Part shown: positions 51,745 through 63,032 of the stretch, piece after piece
Layout: each line of letters begins with the position of its first letter
How positions within the stretch are numbered: the first letter of the stretch is position 1
Assembly: GCA_949297715.1 (NCBI GenBank)
Contig: CASFTJ010000002.1
Span: 39,112 to 103,111 of the forward strand
Origin: an uncultured bacterium
GTDB taxonomy: Bacteria > Cyanobacteriota > Vampirovibrionia > Gastranaerophilales > Gastranaerophilaceae
Reading direction: 5' to 3'
Length of the DNA: 64,000 nucleotides
Translations under genes and position numbers: made by a program
Notes under the pieces: model-generated
Databases searched by the model: none
What the model was told of the DNA's origin: nothing
What the model saw: only the letters and a program-made list of their open reading frames with translations

Positions 51745-54700
51745 TTATTCTTCATCATTGTCCTGCTCATCTTCAAGCTGAAAATCGGGAGCACCGAACA
51801 TTCCTTCAATTTCTTCCAAAATTGCGGATGGTTTTCTTGCTTGATTTCTCTGAGCAACTGCACGTTTTCTTGCTTCACGTTCTTTTTCTTCGTTTGCGTT
51901 TGTAAGGTGATGGAAGCCTGTACCTGCAGGAATTAAACGTCCGATAATAACGTTTTCTTTCAAGCCTCTTAGCATATCCTTTTTACCTTCAACTGCAGCT
52001 TCTGTCAAGATTCTGGTTGTTTCTTGGAATGATGCTGCTGATATGAAGCTTTCTGTGTTCAATGAAGCTTTTGTTATACCTAACAACATATATTCGCAAG
52101 TTGCAGGTGTCTTTCCTTCTTCTTCAGCTTGTTTATTAATATTTTCAAAGTGCTGAATTTCAACCAGTTCTCCCGGAAGAAGGGTTGTATCCCCGGCATC
52201 AACAACTTTAACTTTCTTAGTCATCTGGCGGACAATAATTTCGACGTGTTTATCGGCGATTTCAACACCCTGTGAACGGTATACACGCTGAACTTCATCT
52301 ACCAAATACTGTTGTGCCGCTTCCGGTCCGCAAAGTCTTATTACATCGTGCGGGTTCAATGGGCCGCTTGTTAATGGCTGACCTTTGGTAATTTTTTGCT
52401 TGTCTTGAACGATAATGTTTGCATCTATTGCATATTTGATTTCTGTTCTTCCGTTTTCTGTTGCAAGATATAGTCTTGGAAGATCTTCATCTGTTTCAAT
52501 TTCTGCAACACCGTCTGATTCTGCAAGAATTGCGCAATCTTTCGGTTTACGACCTTCCAATAGTTCTTCAACTCTTGGAAGACCTTGTACGATATCGCCT
52601 GTTTTCTGTCTTTCAAATACCAATGTCGCAATGATATCACCACGTAGAACAAGTGCTCCTGATTCTACCTGAAGCATTGTTCCGGGGCTGATTAAGTACG
52701 GACGGCCGTTTCTGATTTTTACGGTGTCTTTGTTCACTGCAACTATCTGACCTGATATCGGTGATCTGTCGCCATTGTCGGAAAGTATTCCGTCTAATTT
52801 AATGAAATCACCTTTTTTAACGCTTGCTTTTCCGCCGATTTTGATATCGGTTTCATAGCTGTCGCAGATAATCTGCAATCTTCTTGCATCTTCATTGTCA
52901 TGTTTAATTGATGCGGTACCGTCATTAATTGCAAGCACCTGTGTTTTAGCTACAGGTGTTTTTGGATCAATTACCTGTCCGTCTTTTACTAACAATTCTG
53001 TTTGAAGTGATGACATCAATTTTGAATTGCCTTCAAATTCACGACGTACGATTAGGTTTTCAAGTACAACGATTCTTAAGCTTCCTTTTTCATCAAGTTC
53101 TACCATACCTTTAAGGTGTGATAAGTATCCTTGCATTTGAAGAACAAGACTTGTTCTGGTAATTGTTGAACCGTCTAAGTTTCTTACTCTTGCACCGTCT
53201 TTGTATTGAAGCTGAGTTACAGGAACTATGTCAATCAAATCATCGGTTGTGTTGAATTTAATTGAAACATCCTTCTGTTGAACTTCAAGCACCTGAACCG
53301 GTCTTATAAGAATTTGTACAGGCTGATTTGCGATGTTGTCTTCGTCAAGCGACAACGTTGTATCAAGTTCTTCATCCAAATCATCAATATCTATGTCATC
53401 ATTTGAAGAATCCATAATTGTTATGATTGAAGTTTCTTTTGCCTTGATTCCGTCAGCTATTACTGTACCTTTTTTAACAACTTCGCCTTCGTCAACTTTA
53501 AGTTCCGAAATGCTTGAAAGCTGATGTACTTCACCAGGTCTTACGGTAATTTCGTGAATAATATCGTTAAATTCTTTAAATTCAACAATACCGTCAATGT
53601 GGCAGTATACATCTTTTACAACTTCTGTGCCTGCTGTAACGAAAGTTCCGTTTTCAACCATCTTCAAAGAACTGTCTTTTGAAATTTGGTGAATTTCTTC
53701 AGGAATAAATACAACAGATCCAGGTTTTGTTATAATCTGGTTTTCGTCAACTTCAACATCAACGTATCTGATTTCACCTGAAGATGTTACGGCGCATTCA
53801 TCATCCAAAAGCTCTGCTATTATCATTCCGTTTTCTACCGGTGTATCTACGGGAGCTTTAACGATGTATTTTTCACCTGTTTTGTCCACAGTCCAAAGTT
53901 GTTCTTTTTTGGTCTGTTCAAATGTCGCATTTTCAGGCTGTAATGATGCGATAACGATTGTCAATTCTTTACCTTGAACAATCTTCTTGATGTTTTTGCC
54001 TTCAAATTTAACATCTTCTATTACCAGATCTTCACCAAAACGAACTTCACCGCCGTGTTCTGAGAACATTAATGTTTCGGCTAACTTTTCACCTTCGGTA
54101 ACTTTTTGTTCATCTTTTACAAGAACTTTTGAACCGCCCGGAAGGTTGTAAACATCTCCGCCAAGAACCCAAATAATACCTTGTTTGTTTGTTGTTCTTG
54201 AAATGTTGCCCTGACGGTCTTTCTTTTCGTCTGCGATAAAGTCTTCGTATATAACTTCACCTGACAAATCCGATGTAATATCTTTTGTTGCTTTTTCGGT
54301 TAAACGTGAGCCGTCGCCTGATGATACAGGTTCATAAGTTGCCAATTTAAAGCCTTTTTCTACCTGCATTCCGTTTTCAAAGAATACGGTTGAACCTGCA
54401 GGAATATGATATTTATCGGTACGTTTTGCACCTTTAATTTCAATATCTGCTTCATAGTTTGCAACTTTAACTACATCCCCGTGACGTGTTCTTACTTCGC
54501 GGGTTCTTACGTTAGAAACAACTTCACCTGCTGATTTTGCTTCTATTGATTTCATTGCACCGGCACCTTTGAATACGCCGCCGGTGTGGAATGTTCTCAT
54601 TGTAAGCTGTGTTCCTGGTTCACCGATTGACTGTGCTGCTATAATACCGATTGCTTCTCCTATATCAACAAGTTTTTGGGTTGTCATTGCCCAGCCGTAG

Positions 54701-55611
54701 CACTTCTGGCAAATACCGTATTCAAGTCCGCAGGTCAAACCTGAACGAACTTTTAGCTGCTGCAGGTTCAAATGTGCTACTTTTCTGATATCGTCACGGT
54801 TCATTGTTGTTCCTGATTTTACAAGAACTGTTCCGTCTGTATCAACGATATCTTCGGCAATCGTTCTGCCTAAAAGTCTGTCAATCAAAGGTACAATTAC
54901 TGCGTCTCCGTTTGTAATCGGTTTCATGTTAATTGATTTTGTTGTGTGGCAGTCGTCTGCTCGAATAATTACGTCCTGAGCAACATCTACAAGACGTCTT
55001 GTTAAGTATCCTGAGTCAGCTGTTTTTAACGCCGTATCTACAAGACCTTTACGTGCACCGTATGATGAAATGATATATTCTGTAACGGATAAGCCTTCTT
55101 TGAAGTTTGCTTTAATCGGAAGGTCGATAATCTGACCTTGTGCGTCTGCCATCAACCCTCTCATTCCGACCAGCTGTGATACCTGTGATAAGTTACCTCT
55201 CGCTCCGGAGAATGCCATCATATATACAGGGTTTAATTTATCAAAGTTTTCTACTACCTGTGCTGTTAATTTTTCTGTTGTTTCTGACCAGGTGTCGATA
55301 ACTTTTGTATATCTTTCAACTTCGGTGATCTCACCTTTTAAATATCTGTTTGTTGATTTTTCAATTTCTTTTTCTGCTTCCTTCAATAATTCTTTCTTTA
55401 CTGAAGGAACTTGAAGGTCTGAAATTGAAATTGTTGTACCTGATTTTGTTGCGTATTTGTAACCTAAGTTCTTCAGGCTGTTTGCAAGTTCTGCGGTTTT
55501 CGCGCCGCCAAACTCAAGATAAATTTGAGATAGAAGGTTGTTTAATCCCTTTTTATCCATCTGTTTGTTAATATATTCAAGAGTTTTCTTTGAATTTGTA
55601 TATGTTTCCAT
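51745..55611 (-). CDS. rpoC2: RNA polymerase beta' subunit, C-terminal part (RpoC2)
   Basis: This is the C-terminal half of beta', encoded separately as in Cyanobacteria. The 1288 residues include the bridge helix region [19 protein letters not shown] near residue 190, Zn-type cysteines in [18 protein letters not shown], and the trigger-loop start [15 protein letters not shown] near 327. From about 345 to about 1050 there is a long insertion with repeated small beta domains, like the SI3 insertion of cyanobacterial RpoC2. The trigger loop resumes in [26 protein letters not shown] precedes the ATG. The gene follows rpoC1 by 50 bases. The C-terminal tail is acidic (EDEQDNDEE). Confidence 0.96.
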   Translation of the reverse strand: METYTNSKKTLEYINKQMDKKGLNNLLSQIYLEFGGAKTAELANSLKNLGYKYATKSGTTISISDLQVPSVKKELLKEAEKEIEKSTNRYLKGEITEVERYTKVIDTWSETTEKLTAQVVENFDKLNPVYMMAFSGARGNLSQVSQLVGMRGLMADAQGQIIDLPIKANFKEGLSVTEYIISSYGARKGLVDTALKTADSGYLTRRLVDVAQDVIIRADDCHTTKSINMKPITNGDAVIVPLIDRLLGRTIAEDIVDTDGTVLVKSGTTMNRDDIRKVAHLNLQQLKVRSGLTCGLEYGICQKCYGWAMTTQKLVDIGEAIGIIAAQSIGEPGTQLTMRTFHTGGVFKGAGAMKSIEAKSAGEVVSNVRTREVRTRHGDVVKVANYEADIEIKGAKRTDKYHIPAGSTVFFENGMQVEKGFKLATYEPVSSGDGSRLTEKATKDITSDLSGEVIYEDFIADEKKDRQGNISRTTNKQGIIWVLGGDVYNLPGGSKVLVKDEQKVTEGEKLAETLMFSEHGGEVRFGEDLVIEDVKFEGKNIKKIVQGKELTIVIASLQPENATFEQTKKEQLWTVDKTGEKYIVKAPVDTPVENGMIIAELLDDECAVTSSGEIRYVDVEVDENQIITKPGSVVFIPEEIHQISKDSSLKMVENGTFVTAGTEVVKDVYCHIDGIVEFKEFNDIIHEITVRPGEVHQLSSISELKVDEGEVVKKGTVIADGIKAKETSIITIMDSSNDDIDIDDLDEELDTTLSLDEDNIANQPVQILIRPVQVLEVQQKDVSIKFNTTDDLIDIVPVTQLQYKDGARVRNLDGSTITRTSLVLQMQGYLSHLKGMVELDEKGSLRIVVLENLIVRREFEGNSKLMSSLQTELLVKDGQVIDPKTPVAKTQVLAINDGTASIKHDNEDARRLQIICDSYETDIKIGGKASVKKGDFIKLDGILSDNGDRSPISGQIVAVNKDTVKIRNGRPYLISPGTMLQVESGALVLRGDIIATLVFERQKTGDIVQGLPRVEELLEGRKPKDCAILAESDGVAEIETDEDLPRLYLATENGRTEIKYAIDANIIVQDKQKITKGQPLTSGPLNPHDVIRLCGPEAAQQYLVDEVQRVYRSQGVEIADKHVEIIVRQMTKKVKVVDAGDTTLLPGELVEIQHFENINKQAEEEGKTPATCEYMLLGITKASLNTESFISAASFQETTRILTEAAVEGKKDMLRGLKENVIIGRLIPAGTGFHHLTNANEEKEREARKRAVAQRNQARKPSAILEEIEGMFGAPDFQLEDEQDNDEE

Positions 55612-55661
55612 TCTATATTTCCTTTTTCTTAATATAGTTTACATTTAATTTCGGTTTTGAA

Positions 55662-57371
55662 TTAAGCAAGTGCTTTTCTTACCGCTTCATTGAAGATTAT
55701 TCTTCCTGCTGTTGTTTCAATTCTTCCGCCGTGCTCGTCACGAACTACGATTTTGTCGTGAAGATCTATTACGCCGACTTCCAAAGCTGATATTGCATCC
55801 TGGAAGTTGTAGAAGTATCCTTTCGGATCCGATTCCGGATTTTTCAGGATTGTCAGATAATACATACCCAAGACCATATCCTGTGTCGGTGTAATTATCG
55901 GTTTTCCTGTTGCAGGGGCAAGGATGTTGTTTGTTGCAAGCATTAACATTCTTGCTTCTGTCTGTGCTTCAATTGAAAGTGGTACGTGTACTGCCATCTG
56001 GTCACCGTCGAAGTCTGCGTTGAATGCTGTACAAACAAGCGGGTGAAGCTGGATTGCACGACCTTCTACCAATTTCGGTTCAAATGCCTGAATACCTAAT
56101 CTGTGAAGAGTCGGGGCACGGTTCAATAATACCGGATGTCCGTCAATTACTTCTTCCAAGATATCCCAGACAATTGCTTCCGAGCGTTCGATTTTCTTTT
56201 TCGCTGATTTTATGTTTTGAACATATCCGCGTTCTATTAGTTTGTTTACTACAAAAGGCTTGAATAATTCGATTGCCATTTCTTTCGGCAAACCGCACTG
56301 ATTTAAGCTTAATTGCGGACCTACAACGATTACTGAACGACCTGAGTAGTCAACACGTTTACCTAACAAGTTCTGACGGAAACGTCCTTGTTTACCTTCA
56401 ATAATGTTAGATAATGATTTTAATGCTCTGTTATTCGGTCCGACTACAGTTCTGCCTCTTCTGCCGTTATCAATTAAGGCATCAACAGCTTCCTGAAGCA
56501 TACGCTTTTCGTTTCTTACGATGATTTCGGGTGCGCCCATTTCCAACAATCTTTGCAAACGGTTGTTTCTGTTGATTACACGTCTGTATAAGTCGTTTAA
56601 ATCTGATGTTGCAAAACGTCCGCCGTCTAACTGTACCATCGGTCTTAAATCCGGTGGCGTTACAGGAAGTACATCCATTATCATCCAGGTCGGATCTGTT
56701 TCTGATGAAATTAAACTATCTAATAATCTTAGACGTTTGATTAATTTACTTTTCTTTTGTACTGAATTTACAGAACCGGCTAACTCTGTTCTGATTTCTT
56801 CTGCCAAATCTTTGGTGTTAATTTCTGACAAAAGTTCTTTTATTGCTTCGGCTCCGATTCCTACTTTTAGTGTCGAATCTTCGTTTTCCGCCATATAATC
56901 TTCATATTCTTCTTCGCCTAAAAGCTGAAGCTTTTTGAATTGGCTGTCGCCTGGATCTAAAACTACGTAATTGTTGAAATAAATTACCTGCTCAAGATCT
57001 TTTAAAGTCATATCAAGAAGTAAGCCTAAATATGAAGGGATTCCTTTTAAAAACCAAATATGAGAAACAGGTGCTGCTAATTTGATATGCCCCATTCTCT
57101 GACGTCTTACTTTTGAATCTGTTACTTCAACACCGCAGCGTTCGCAGATGATACCTTTGTGGCGTACTCTTTTGTACTTACCGCAATAGCATTCCCAGTC
57201 TTTTGATGGCCCAAAAATTCTTTCGCAGAACAGACCGTCACGTTCAGGTTTTAATGTACGGTAGTTGATTGTTTCCGGTTTGGTAACTTCACCGTAGGAC
57301 CATTTTAATATCCTTTCCGGTGACGCTATACTGATTCGTATATAGTCAAAATAATCAATACTTGTTGACAT
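55662..57371 (-). CDS. rpoC1: RNA polymerase beta' subunit, N-terminal part (RpoC1/gamma)
   Basis: This is the N-terminal half of beta', called gamma in Cyanobacteria. From the ATG at 57371 (569 residues) it has the Zn motif [20 protein letters not shown] near residue 44, [20 protein letters not shown], and the catalytic Mg-binding [15 protein letters not shown] near 448. A GTG at 57455 extends the frame by 28 residues, but that stretch lies over a hairpin and has no ribosome-binding site; [20 protein letters not shown] is a normal start. The protein ends [12 protein letters not shown], at the point where cyanobacterial RpoC1 ends. A frameshift is excluded because rpoC2 has its own start and site. 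Confidence 0.96.
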   Translation of the reverse strand: MSTSIDYFDYIRISIASPERILKWSYGEVTKPETINYRTLKPERDGLFCERIFGPSKDWECYCGKYKRVRHKGIICERCGVEVTDSKVRRQRMGHIKLAAPVSHIWFLKGIPSYLGLLLDMTLKDLEQVIYFNNYVVLDPGDSQFKKLQLLGEEEYEDYMAENEDSTLKVGIGAEAIKELLSEINTKDLAEEIRTELAGSVNSVQKKSKLIKRLRLLDSLISSETDPTWMIMDVLPVTPPDLRPMVQLDGGRFATSDLNDLYRRVINRNNRLQRLLEMGAPEIIVRNEKRMLQEAVDALIDNGRRGRTVVGPNNRALKSLSNIIEGKQGRFRQNLLGKRVDYSGRSVIVVGPQLSLNQCGLPKEMAIELFKPFVVNKLIERGYVQNIKSAKKKIERSEAIVWDILEEVIDGHPVLLNRAPTLHRLGIQAFEPKLVEGRAIQLHPLVCTAFNADFDGDQMAVHVPLSIEAQTEARMLMLATNNILAPATGKPIITPTQDMVLGMYYLTILKNPESDPKGYFYNFQDAISALEVGVIDLHDKIVVRDEHGGRIETTAGRIIFNEAVRKALA

Positions 57372-57418
57372 TTTATATTTTTCTCCTTTGTTATTGAGTA
57401 AAGTGTGATTGTTGACGG

Positions 57419-57442
57419 GTGAAGGGGATTTAAGCCCTTCAC
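57419..57442 (-). promoter_or_regulatory. Hairpin between rpoB and rpoC1
   Basis: On the minus strand GTGAAGGG and CCCTTCAC form a perfect eight-base-pair stem with an eight-base loop. No T-run follows, so it is not a normal terminator; it may be an RNase site or a translation control. Confidence 0.55.
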
Positions 57443-57459
57443 TCATCTTTTCCACTTAA

Positions 57460-60400
57460 TTATAAATCTCCGAATGTTGTCGGTGTTTCAAAAAAGTTGA
57501 TGTTCAGTAATTCTGAATCTATATCAGATAGGGTTCTTTTCGGTGCTGATTTTCTCAAATCATCCATATCTGTCATCAAGTCAACTTCAGCACCATCTTT
57601 TTTGGCTACCGTTATATCAAGGCCGATTGACTGCAATTCACGAACCAATACCTTGAATGATTCCGGAATTCCAGGTCTTGGAATATTGTCACCCTTAACG
57701 ATTGCTTCGTAAGCTCTGTTTCTGCCGTTTACATCATCGGATTTGATTGTTAACATTTCCTGAAGTGTGTAAGCTGCACCATAAGCTTCCAGTGCCCAAA
57801 CTTCCATTTCTCCGAATCTTTGTCCGCCGAATTGAGCTTTACCACCTAACGGCTGTTGAGTTACGAGTGAGTATGGACCTGTAGAACGTGCGTGAATCTT
57901 GTCGTCTACAAGGTGTACAAGTTTAAGTATGTATGAAAGTCCGACTGCTACTGGTTCGTCAAACGGCTCACCCGTACGTCCGTCTATCAATCTTACTTTT
58001 CCGTCTTCTGTTACCCAATCACAACCTGATTCTTTTATACCTTTTAAAAGTTCTTGTTTTGTTGTGATTTCAGACTTGTTATCGCCATACATTTCATCGA
58101 ACGAAGGTGCTTCGTAATAATTTCCTGTCAAATATGCTGCCAAACCCAGCAATAATTCATAAGTCTGACCTACGTTCATACGAGATGGTACACCAAGCGG
58201 GTTCAATACGATATCTACCGGTGTTCCGTCAGGCATAAACGGCATATCTTCTTTTGGTAATATTCTTGATACGATACCTTTGTTTCCGTGACGGCCTGAA
58301 AGTTTGTCGCCGACTGATACTTTACGTTTTTGAGCTATGTATACTCGAATTACTGTATTTGCTCCCGGCGGCAATTCATCACCTTTTTCTCTGTCAAATA
58401 CCTTTACGTCAAGTACCCTTCCGCCTTCGCCGTGAGGAACTCTTAGTGAGTTATCTTTTACATCTCTTGCTTTTTCTGCAAAGATTGCTCGTAAAAGTTT
58501 TTCTTCAGGCGGATGTTCTGATTCACCTTTCGGGGTTACTTTACCTACCAAGATGTCGTCTGCATATACTCTGGCACCGATACGTACAATTCCGCGTTCA
58601 TCTAAGTGTCTTAATGCTTCTTCCGATACGTTAGGAATTTCACGGGTGATTTCTTCCGGTCCGAGTTTTGTCTGACGTGCGTCTATTTCTAACTTTTCAA
58701 TGTGTACGGATGTGAATACATCGTCGTGTACGCATCTTTCTGATAATAAAATAGCATCTTCGTAGTTGTAACCTTCCCAAGGCATATACGCTACTATTAC
58801 GTTTTTACCTAATGAAAGTTCTCCAAAGTTTGTTGAAGCTCCGTCTGCTATTACGTCACCCGCTTTAACCTTGTCACCTTCGTGAACTATCGGTTTTTGG
58901 TTAATGCAGGTATCCTGGTTGCTTCTTAAATATTTCATTAACTGATATACGTGTGGTTTATTATTCTTATCTCTAATGATAATTTCTTCACCTACTACAC
59001 GCTCAACCGTTCCGTCAACTTCTGATACTACTACCATACCTGAATCTTTTGCGGCACGTGCTTCTAAGCCTGTTCCGACTACAGGTCTTTGAGTTATCAA
59101 AAGAGGTACTGCCTGACGCTGCATGTTTGATCCCATCAATGCTCGGTTAGCATCATCGTGTTCAATAAACGGAATTAATGATGTCGCAACTGAGATTACC
59201 TGAATCGGAGATACACCGACGTAGTCAACTTTCTTCGATTCGCCCATTGTGAATTCTGATCTGTAACGTACAGGTACGTATTCAGCTTTTATGCTTCTGT
59301 CAGGATTCAACTGAATGTCTGCAGGTGCTACACGGAAGTTTTCGTCTTCGTCTGCTGTCAAGTAGTGAACTTCATCGGTTACAACGCCGTCTTTGACTAC
59401 AAAGAACGGAGTTTCTACAAATCCGTAGTCATTTACTTTTGCGTGTGTTGCTAATGATCCTATCAAACCTGCGTTCGGACCTTCAGGAGTTTCTATCGGG
59501 CAGATACGTCCGTAGTGTGACGGGTGAATATCACGAACTGCAAATCCTGCGCGTTCTCTCATCAAACCGCCGGGTCCTAATGCTGATATACGTCTTTTGT
59601 GGGTTAATTCAGCAAGCGGGTTTGTCTGATCCATAAACTGTGATAACTGTGAACTTCCGAAGAATTCTTTTAATGATGCGACCAAAGGTTTTGTGTTCAA
59701 CAAGTTCAAAGGTGTTAAAGTTTCTGAATCCTGAAGTGTCATTCTTTCTTTAACAATTCTTTCAATTCTTGAAAGACCTACTCTGAACTGGTTTTGAAGA
59801 AGTTCGCCGACTGAACGGATTCTTCTGTTGCCCAAGTGGTCGATATCATCAACCGTTCCTTCATCGTATGTTAAGTTAATCAAATATTCGATTGATGCTA
59901 CGATATCTTGAACGGTTAATGTTCTCTGGTTTTTCGGTATGTTCAAGTTTAATTTTTTGTTTAATTTATAACGACCTACACGACCGATATCGTATTTCTT
60001 TTCATCAAAGAAACGTGCTTCCAAAATTTGGCGGCCGCCTTGAGGAGATGCAGGATCTCCCGGTCTTAGTTTTTTATAAACTTCGATTAAAGCATCATCT
60101 GTTGTTTCTGCTGTATCTTTATCTAATGTTTTCTTTAAAAATTCAAAGTGAGTAAACAATGATTCCATTTCGGAAACAGTGATACCCATAGCTTTCAACA
60201 ATGTTGTAGCTAAGATTTTCCTGTTCTTGTCGATTTTAACGTAAATTAAATCGTTGGAATCAGTTTCTATTTTCAACCAAGCACCGCGGTTCGGTATCAT
60301 GGTTGCGTTGTATAAACGTTTTCCGGCTGGCGATATTTCACGCTTGAAGTATACGCCGGGCGATCTTACAATCTGTGATACGATTACACGTTCAGCTCCG

Positions 60401-60777
60401 TTTACAATGAATGTACCCTTGTCGGTCATTGTCGGAATGTCGCCGATATATACTTCCTGTTCTTTAATTTCACCGCTGTCACGGTTTACAAGTCTTATCA
60501 TTACGCGTAATTGTTTTGCATAAGTTGCGTCATGAATTCTTGCTTCTTCAACTGTGTATTTTGCATTGTCGAACGTATAGTTCGGTAAAAAGTGCAATTC
60601 TAATCTGCCTGTGTAGTCTTTAATCGGAGAAAATGAAAGTAATTCTTCTTTCAAGCCTTCTTTTAAAAACCACTCAAATGATTTTTTTTGCACTTCAATA
60701 AGATCCGGTAAATCGTCCAAACGGGTATGAGGAATACCCATCGGCGTTACTCTTTCTGCATATTTTGTCTTAGACAT
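57460..60777 (-). CDS. rpoB: RNA polymerase beta subunit
   Basis: RpoB forms the core active centre with beta'. The 1105 residues include [32 protein letters not shown] (rifampicin-pocket region), [37 protein letters not shown] and [18 protein letters not shown] near the C-terminus. The length matches cyanobacterial RpoB. The ATG at 60777 is chosen because GAGG is seven bases upstream; the preceding TTG is ignored. The order rpoB-rpoC1-rpoC2 is cyanobacterial. No rplL or rplJ gene lies upstream; instead there is a 165-base leader with a strong hairpin. Confidence 0.97.
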   Translation of the reverse strand: MSKTKYAERVTPMGIPHTRLDDLPDLIEVQKKSFEWFLKEGLKEELLSFSPIKDYTGRLELHFLPNYTFDNAKYTVEEARIHDATYAKQLRVMIRLVNRDSGEIKEQEVYIGDIPTMTDKGTFIVNGAERVIVSQIVRSPGVYFKREISPAGKRLYNATMIPNRGAWLKIETDSNDLIYVKIDKNRKILATTLLKAMGITVSEMESLFTHFEFLKKTLDKDTAETTDDALIEVYKKLRPGDPASPQGGRQILEARFFDEKKYDIGRVGRYKLNKKLNLNIPKNQRTLTVQDIVASIEYLINLTYDEGTVDDIDHLGNRRIRSVGELLQNQFRVGLSRIERIVKERMTLQDSETLTPLNLLNTKPLVASLKEFFGSSQLSQFMDQTNPLAELTHKRRISALGPGGLMRERAGFAVRDIHPSHYGRICPIETPEGPNAGLIGSLATHAKVNDYGFVETPFFVVKDGVVTDEVHYLTADEDENFRVAPADIQLNPDRSIKAEYVPVRYRSEFTMGESKKVDYVGVSPIQVISVATSLIPFIEHDDANRALMGSNMQRQAVPLLITQRPVVGTGLEARAAKDSGMVVVSEVDGTVERVVGEEIIIRDKNNKPHVYQLMKYLRSNQDTCINQKPIVHEGDKVKAGDVIADGASTNFGELSLGKNVIVAYMPWEGYNYEDAILLSERCVHDDVFTSVHIEKLEIDARQTKLGPEEITREIPNVSEEALRHLDERGIVRIGARVYADDILVGKVTPKGESEHPPEEKLLRAIFAEKARDVKDNSLRVPHGEGGRVLDVKVFDREKGDELPPGANTVIRVYIAQKRKVSVGDKLSGRHGNKGIVSRILPKEDMPFMPDGTPVDIVLNPLGVPSRMNVGQTYELLLGLAAYLTGNYYEAPSFDEMYGDNKSEITTKQELLKGIKESGCDWVTEDGKVRLIDGRTGEPFDEPVAVGLSYILKLVHLVDDKIHARSTGPYSLVTQQPLGGKAQFGGQRFGEMEVWALEAYGAAYTLQEMLTIKSDDVNGRNRAYEAIVKGDNIPRPGIPESFKVLVRELQSIGLDITVAKKDGAEVDLMTDMDDLRKSAPKRTLSDIDSELLNINFFETPTTFGDL

Positions 60778-60851
60778 CAATTCACCTCATTAATAATGGT
60801 GTACGTACTACAAAAAAATATTTTAACTATCTAACTTAAGGCTGTGAACCT

Positions 60852-60880
60852 TTTATCTGTCTGCTTTTTAGACTGATAAA
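60852..60880 (-). promoter_or_regulatory. Hairpin in the rpoB leader
   Basis: On the minus strand TTTATCAGTCT pairs with AGACAGATAAA, an 11-base stem with one mismatch and a seven-base loop, within the untranslated leader about 75 bases before rpoB. No T-run follows. It could be an attenuation or autoregulatory element. Confidence 0.5.
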
Positions 60881-60951
60881 CTTTTATATGTTATTCGGGG
60901 GAATTTTAATTTGGGCACAACTCTCCCGACTTTAATTTTTCATGTTACTTC

Positions 60952-60979
60952 ATCGTAATACATCAATTTTTTTAGTCAA
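60952..60979 (-). promoter_or_regulatory. Likely promoter of the rpoB-rpoC1-rpoC2 operon
   Basis: On the minus strand, TTGACT (-35, 60974-60979) and TACGAT (-10, 60952-60957) are 16 bases apart. Transcription would begin near 60945, giving a leader of about 165 bases. Confidence 0.5.
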
Positions 60980-61163
60980 GAAAATTTCATCCGTTTTTAA
61001 AATTCATCTTAAATTTTCTTTACATTATGTTATAAATTTTTGCTATTTGGGCATAAAACTTTCTTTGTTGCTGCGTTTGGGCTTGGTTAATCCTGTCGGT
61101 TTTTAAAGTTTTGCTAAATCCCCAAAACTTGCGCATTGCAAAAGTTTCTGCTATATTGTTGGA

Positions 61164-61769
61164 ATGAAAAAAGTTTTTAGAAATTCGGTTTTATTTTTTA
61201 CTTTTATTTGCGTTTTTTTATCGGGAATTTTACCTGTTTTTTGTTCTGAATTGTGGAGTGAGCTTTCTCAAAATGAACGCGAAGAATATGTTGATTTTTG
61301 CTTAAAAAATATCAGGTCTATAGATGTCCCCGAAATTTCAAAAAAAATATTGGAAGATGAATTTGAAATTAAAACAAACAGAGATCCGAATTATAAAATT
61401 CATGCAGAAGGTATTACTAAAATTCCTGAGGCAACTTCTACCAGAACTTTTACCCGTTATCAGCCTCAAGGTCCATATCTAACGGGTTCGAAAAGTCCTG
61501 TTGCTGATGTTCAGGTCGGGTATGTTCTGGCAAAAGGTGATTTTAAACTTAATTTCAATAAAAACGGCAGTCTGCAGGATGTAATCGTGAAATCTGAAAA
61601 AACTTCAGATAATATTTATTTTGAACAAATATACAGCAAAAATTTGAATCTTAAATCTACTGTATATTATGACTCGCCTTATCAGGTTGTATTTGATAAT
61701 AATAACGAGTTCGAAAAAATATTTGAATACGGTCAGGCCTATAATATTAGAGGTAAAAAAATTAAATAA
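61164..61769 (+). CDS. Secreted YxYD-like repeat protein, paralogue 1
   Basis: The 201 residues begin with a signal peptide (VLFFTFICVFLSGILPVFCS). The N-terminal part has a WSELSQNEREE opening shared with paralogue 2. The C-terminal part has two short repeats, KLNFNKNGSLQDV and YYDSPYQVVFDNNNEFEKI, like those of the three following genes, and ends with GQAYNIRGKKIK. It is the first of four tandem genes with 6-11 base gaps. The TATATT -10 box lies only six bases before the ATG, so the message may be leaderless. Location outside the cytoplasm is inferred; role unknown. Confidence 0.75.
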   Translation: MKKVFRNSVLFFTFICVFLSGILPVFCSELWSELSQNEREEYVDFCLKNIRSIDVPEISKKILEDEFEIKTNRDPNYKIHAEGITKIPEATSTRTFTRYQPQGPYLTGSKSPVADVQVGYVLAKGDFKLNFNKNGSLQDVIVKSEKTSDNIYFEQIYSKNLNLKSTVYYDSPYQVVFDNNNEFEKIFEYGQAYNIRGKKIK

Positions 61770-61779
61770 AGGGAAGAAT

Positions 61780-62400
61780 ATGAAAAAATTTTGGGTTTTA
61801 TTTTTTATTATTTTGAGTTTTTGTATAGGTCAGGTTTTTGCGGAGGAAACTTCTGAGGATAATATTTTATTAAAAGGGGAAGCTGTTTTTAATTGGCTTG
61901 ATATGTCGCAGATTGAACGTGATACTATTATTCAGAATTATAAAAACATAATCTTTGACGATGATACCGTTTACAAATATAAACGTAAAGAATTTAAAAA
62001 AATGCACGATGGATTTGTGAAAGATGAGGATGTTAGATATCATTATATAGAAGCAAAAAACGGAATTACGGAAACTCCTTTGTATAGATTAAGTGCATTT
62101 TTTAAGGGAAAAATTTTAATTAGTTACGCAATTCAGTACAAAAATAATCCAAGAACTGTTTATTATTATGATGCAATCGGGCATTTACAGTATGTTGATA
62201 TGATATCTGAAAATTACCCGAATTTCCCATACTGGTCAAAGCAGTATCGGGTAAACGGCAAAATGGTCAGTGCTATTTATTTTGTGTCACACGATATGCA
62301 GTATATGTATGAACCCGACGGCGAATTTCAGGGAGTTTGGTTTATGGATAAGATGTATGACAGGAACGCTAAGCAAACTCTTACAAGGACTAATTGGTAA
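61780..62400 (+). CDS. Secreted YxYD-like repeat protein, paralogue 2
   Basis: The 206 residues start at an ATG with AAAGGGAAG upstream; the frame is open further back but lacks a site. A signal peptide (FWVLFFIILSFCIGQVFAEE) is followed by a charged helical segment (WLDMSQIERD...KYKRKEFKKMHDGF) and repeats of type NPRTVYYYDAIGHLQYVDMI and YMYEPDGEFQGVWFMDKMYD. It sits ten bases after paralogue 1 and six before paralogue 3. Function is unknown. Confidence 0.75.
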   Translation: MKKFWVLFFIILSFCIGQVFAEETSEDNILLKGEAVFNWLDMSQIERDTIIQNYKNIIFDDDTVYKYKRKEFKKMHDGFVKDEDVRYHYIEAKNGITETPLYRLSAFFKGKILISYAIQYKNNPRTVYYYDAIGHLQYVDMISENYPNFPYWSKQYRVNGKMVSAIYFVSHDMQYMYEPDGEFQGVWFMDKMYDRNAKQTLTRTNW

Positions 62401-62406
62401 AATTTG

Positions 62407-63021
62407 ATGAGAAAATTTTTAATAATTTTTGCTGTTTTATTTGTTGTAATTTTTAAGGTTTTAAAGTGTGAAATTTCTTATGCTTATGGTGTCAGAGTTC
62501 AGAAGGATTACAGGTTTACGACTCAGCAGGACAGAAACAAAAGAATAAAAGCTTATCAAGAATATCTCGAAAATGAAGGAATTTTTGATGAAGATCATTA
62601 TGCAAGAAAAGAGGCTTACAAAAAATTTAAAAAAGATGAAGATTTCAGAGCAAACCTTAACCATATAAAGTACGGGAAACCTTTGCCCAAGAAAGGTTAC
62701 GCCGTAAAAGGCAATTATTATCAGATGGCTGATAAAATTCTTTCGGGTTATTCCATAATTTATGACAGCAATCCTGATGTTGAATATGTTTATAATACTT
62801 TGGGTGATTTGTATCAGGTGATTGTTTTGACGGGAGAAGAACATATTCTGCCTCATTACAAAACAGTTTATGCCTTTAACGGATATCTTCAAAGAGTAAT
62901 TTTTTCAGCGATTGACGGGTATGATTATATTTTTCTGCCGACAGGAAAATTACAAGGAGTTGTTGTGGACGGTAAATTATACAATAAAGTCGGACGGCCT
63001 GTAAAAGTCTGGCTTTTTTAG
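62407..63021 (+). CDS. Secreted YxYD-like repeat protein, paralogue 3
   Basis: The 204 residues start MRKFLIIFAVLFVVIFKVLK, a signal peptide or anchor. The next 70 residues are rich in Lys and Glu, including YLENEGIFDEDHYARKEAYK, closely matching paralogue 4. The C-terminal half has NPDVEYVYNTLGDLYQVIVL, YAFNGYLQRVIF and YIFLPTGKLQGVVVDGKLYN repeats. Ribosome-binding signal is weak, so translation may be coupled to the upstream gene six bases away. Function is unknown. Confidence 0.75.
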   Translation: MRKFLIIFAVLFVVIFKVLKCEISYAYGVRVQKDYRFTTQQDRNKRIKAYQEYLENEGIFDEDHYARKEAYKKFKKDEDFRANLNHIKYGKPLPKKGYAVKGNYYQMADKILSGYSIIYDSNPDVEYVYNTLGDLYQVIVLTGEEHILPHYKTVYAFNGYLQRVIFSAIDGYDYIFLPTGKLQGVVVDGKLYNKVGRPVKVWLF

Positions 63022-63032
63022 AAGGAGAACTT

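Larger units (their letters stand above)
60778..61163. other. Non-coding region between rpoB and the secreted-protein array
   Basis: This 386-base region separates the divergent rpoB operon and the secreted-protein operon. It contains the rpoB promoter and leader hairpin (listed separately) and, at its right end, a TTGCGC/TATATT promoter for the plus strand. I saw no gene, tRNA or ribosomal protein remnant in it. Confidence 0.5.

Noticed and set aside
55612..55661. Possible frameshift splitting rpoC
   Set aside because: The 50-base gap contains a proper ribosome-binding site and start, and the split point matches cyanobacterial RpoC1/RpoC2, so it is two genuine genes.
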